This document shows positions 63,848-64,000 of a DNA stretch of 64,000 bases, piece by piece. Location: NCBI GenBank assembly GCA_023230855.1, contig JALNWQ010000020.1, positions 18,190 through 82,189 on the forward strand, given 5' to 3'. Source of the DNA: Solirubrobacteraceae bacterium. Its GTDB lineage: Bacteria > Actinomycetota > Thermoleophilia > Solirubrobacterales > Solirubrobacteraceae. The position numbers were made by a program, and so were the translations under genes. Numbering within the stretch: the stretch's first letter is position 1; each line of letters opens with the position of its first letter. The notes beneath the pieces were generated by a model. That model made no database searches and had not been told where the DNA came from. It was given only the letters and a program-made list of their open reading frames with translations.

Positions 63848-64000
63848 GTGGAGCCGGTTCAGGACCACCCGCGTCCTCAACCCCCTCCACCCCCGGCGGC
63901 CGGCCACCGACGCCACCGGGGTGGAGCCGGTTCAGGACCACCCGCGTCCTCAACCCCCTCCACCCCCGGCGGCCGGCCACCGACGCCACCGGGGTGGAGC
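63848..64000. repeat. Hairpin repeats, cluster 4 (73-base period, runs off the right edge)
   Basis: Two full copies (arms 63848-63865/63873-63890 and 63921-63938/63946-63963, loop CACCCGC) and the start of a third at 63994, spaced 73 bases. Arms are of the type GTGGAGCCGGTTCAGGAC. The stretch 63752-63847 shows no gene. The array lies upstream of the helicase gene start and is cut by the window end. Confidence 0.8.

Overview
The window reads as chromosomal DNA of a very GC-rich actinobacterium. Housekeeping stretches are near 75-80% GC by eye (one 60-base line inside guaB counts to 80%), GTG and TTG starts are common, and Shine-Dalgarno signals are often weak or absent. The gene set fits class Thermoleophilia/Solirubrobacterales, with a Patulibacter-like organism as best guess: an FbaB-type aldolase, a membrane-anchored sigma factor with a Thr/Pro-rich tail, and an enolase-mazG-foldase-mfd run. 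That assignment is inference. No rRNA, tRNA or CRISPR array was seen.

Layout. 1-9.1 kb: truncated six-helix adenylate cyclase, membrane-tethered ECF sigma factor, a three-gene overlapping set ending in an AsnC-type domain gene, a rhomboid-like membrane protein, FbaB aldolase, small conserved proteins and FtsB/DivIC. 9.1-20.6 kb: secreted PKD-type protein, enolase, MazG, PpiC-type lipoprotein foldase, Mfd, then IMP dehydrogenase (guaB) behind a repeat-rich leader. 20.6-32.5 kb: MpaB-like oxygenase, a TetR regulator, an overlapping monooxygenase/EthR-like regulator/hydrolase operon, a penicillin-acylase-family hydrolase behind a helically phased repeat array, a VapBC module and an acyl-CoA dehydrogenase.

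32.5-57.1 kb is a defence island with visibly lower GC (one line inside the DrmA homologue counts to 62%). Its left part is a NaeI-type restriction endonuclease convergent with a 5-cytosine methyltransferase, plus Vsr and a small PUA-like protein. Its centre is a minus-strand run of very tightly spaced genes: a sacsin-like ATPase fused to a DEAD-box helicase, a UvrD helicase, DrmA- and DrmB-like DISARM core proteins and a NERD-domain helicase, followed after 102 bases by a HelD-type helicase fused to an HD hydrolase domain. No DrmC phospholipase and no dedicated methyltransferase accompany it, so it matches neither standard DISARM class; this is the best candidate for an undescribed system. 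Its right part is a second, overlapping three-gene operon: GHKL ATPase, unknown protein and DUF6339-like protein.

57.1-64 kb returns to chromosomal genes: HIT hydrolase, sirtuin, VOC protein, a stand-alone HD protein paralogous to the one fused to HelD, and a RecB-nuclease/SF1 helicase. A family of 43-nt intergenic hairpins with covarying arms occurs in four places (23.4, 27.1, 60.1 and 63.9 kb), often between convergent genes.
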